From Turicibacter sp. TJ11 (GTDB taxonomy: Bacteria > Bacillota_I > Bacilli_A > MOL361 > Turicibacteraceae): a stretch of DNA of 64,000 nt. Below the pieces are notes generated by a model, which worked only from the letters and a program-made list of their open reading frames with translations, was not told where the DNA came from and did not search any database. Shown piece after piece: positions 63,023 through 64,000 of this stretch. The stretch is from the NCBI RefSeq assembly GCF_021497505.1, contig NZ_CP069349.1, positions 1,367,131 through 1,431,130 on the forward strand, read 5' to 3'. Numbering within the stretch: position 1 is the stretch's first letter; every line of letters starts with the position of its first letter. The position numbers were made by a program, and so were the translations under genes.

Positions 63023-64000
63023 ATGTCTCACTCCTATTTTACTAGAAAATTTTTAAATATTAAAGATAAAAATATTACGTTCCAAGAAGATTATTTTGAA
63101 GAGGTGAAGCTTCATGGTGTGACTAGCTTCATTTTTAAAGGAATTTTATCTTATCAACCCACTCATTGCGAACACTGTGGGACACTATTTGATTCTAAAT
63201 TTAAAAAGCATGGGTTCAAAACGTCTCGAATTGTCATTCCTAAAGTTTCACTCCATGATACTTATTTAGATTTAAAGAAACAACGTTACTACTGTGGGCA
63301 TTGTCAGTCAACGTTCACTCTAAAAACATCGATTGTTGAAAAGAACTGCTTCATCTCTTATCACACTAAACACGCCATTGCGTTAGAGGCTCAAAATAAG
63401 ATTTCAGAGTCTGATATCGCTCGTCGTCATCAAGTGTCCCATTCCACTGTCAATCGAATCATTCATAGCTTCTATGAGTCTCAATCATTAAATTTTAATT
63501 CCCTTCCTGAAAATCTTTGTTTTGATGAATTTAAATCGGTGAAGTCAGCACAAGGCCACATGTCCTTCATCTTTTGTGATGCCGATACCAAACAAATCAT
63601 CGATATCATTGAAGATCGTCGCTTAAGCTCCCTTCAAACGTATTTTAAACGCTATACCCAAGAAGCACGTTCTCGTGTCAAACACATTGTCATTGATATG
63701 TATGCCCCTTATATCAGCTTAATTAAGGAGCTTTTTCCGCACGCGAAAATTGTCATTGATAAATTCCATCTCGTTCAACATATTTCTCGTGCGTTAAATA
63801 AAACAAGAATTCGATTCATGAAACAGTTTAAGAAACACAGTCGCAAATTTAAACGTTACTGGCGATTATTTTTAAAGTCTCACACCTTACTTAACACCAC
63901 GACTTATCGTTCCGTTTACTGTTTTAAACAACCGATGCGTGAGATCGATATCCTAAACTTTTTACTTGATTTATCTCCTGAATTAAAAGCAACCTATGAT
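63023..64000 (+). CDS. ISL3-family transposase, C-terminus beyond window
   Basis: At least 326 residues. An N-terminal zinc-finger region has CEHCGTLFDSKFKKHGFKTSR and YYCGHCQSTFTL; the catalytic region shows FDEFKSVKSAQGHMSFIFCDADT, VKHIVIDMYAPYISLIKELFPHAKIVIDKFHLVQHISRALNKTR, the DDE_Tnp_ISL3 core with two catalytic Asp in view. The third acidic residue lies past the window. ATG follows GAAAGGATGGATTGA. No frameshift up to the edge. Confidence 0.92.
   Translation, partial: MSHSYFTRKFLNIKDKNITFQEDYFEEVKLHGVTSFIFKGILSYQPTHCEHCGTLFDSKFKKHGFKTSRIVIPKVSLHDTYLDLKKQRYYCGHCQSTFTLKTSIVEKNCFISYHTKHAIALEAQNKISESDIARRHQVSHSTVNRIIHSFYESQSLNFNSLPENLCFDEFKSVKSAQGHMSFIFCDADTKQIIDIIEDRRLSSLQTYFKRYTQEARSRVKHIVIDMYAPYISLIKELFPHAKIVIDKFHLVQHISRALNKTRIRFMKQFKKHSRKFKRYWRLFLKSHTLLNTTTYRSVYCFKQPMREIDILNFLLDLSPELKATYD

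Larger units (their letters stand above)
62898..64000 (+). mobile_element. ISL3-family insertion sequence, left part (cut by window end)
   Basis: A terminal-repeat-like start GGTTCTATAATATTTGGTGT at 62898 precedes a hairpin and an ISL3 transposase gene. The right end is outside the window, so the boundary and intactness are unknown. Confidence 0.7.

Noticed and set aside
1-64000. tRNA or rRNA genes
   Set aside because: No cloverleaf-like segments, CCA ends or conserved rRNA strings were recognised by eye on either strand; a tRNAscan run would confirm.

Overview
This window is a chromosomal segment of a low-GC, endospore-forming member of the Bacillota. AT-rich codons, strong GGAGG ribosome sites, T-box leaders and sporulation genes (spoIIB, spoIVFA/FB, spoVID, ysxE, coat-like proteins) all point there. 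The mix of Bacillus-like gene order with strong reduction suggests a Turicibacter-like gut firmicute; that name is an inference from gene content, not a database match.

Layout. 1-9.1 kb: a cut cold-shock gene, a THUMP rRNA methyltransferase, an aromatic-acid-exporter-like membrane protein, an MFS transporter, a small tyrosine phosphatase, lipoproteins (PepSY, cyclophilin) and nagB. 9.2-30.6 kb: a LysM coat-like protein, then a block that follows the Bacillus subtilis order obg-rpmA-prp-rplU-(receiver)-spoIVFB-spoIVFA-mreD-mreC-...-radC-spoIIB-folC-...-valS-ysxE-spoVID. Compared with Bacillus, maf, mreB, minC, minD and spo0B are missing at their usual places; asnB with a GNAT gene, a stand-alone receiver and a PASTA protein are present instead. 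30.7-45 kb: a second Bacillus-like block with a putative small RNA, an M42 peptidase, rplT-rpmI-infC, a CvpA-like protein, thrS, dnaI-dnaB, coaE-mutM and polA. 45.4-50.2 kb: a degenerate metallophosphoesterase, a Gly/Tyr coat-like protein, a hydroxyacid dehydrogenase and two polysaccharide deacetylases. 50.3-54.8 kb: the sugar PTS (ptsG, crr, ptsH, ptsI). 55-60.6 kb: a locus resembling flavin-based extracellular electron transfer (polyprenyl synthase, NDH-2 with a DoxX-like membrane tail, a two-domain PplA-like lipoprotein, ApbE/FmnB). 60.8-64 kb: a CotD-like His-rich coat protein, whose terminator has been split by an IS3-family element, and the start of an ISL3-family element.

Regulation visible in the sequence: T-box leaders for valS (specifier GUA) and thrS, an L21-type leader before rplU, an L20-type attenuator before infC, an AUU start on infC, four near-consensus vegetative promoters and two SigE-like candidates.

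The most striking unexplained signals are: (1) a dispersed, fixed-length 133-bp element present four times plus one decayed copy, in both orientations, whose long hairpin shows compensatory base changes between copies; (2) a 1.29-kb non-coding gap between the valS T-box and valS carrying four copies of a CCACCTGGAT motif; (3) the electron-transfer-like locus, whose flavoprotein has lost the canonical flavinylation motif; (4) a promoter-to-terminator small RNA candidate near 30.8-31.0 kb.
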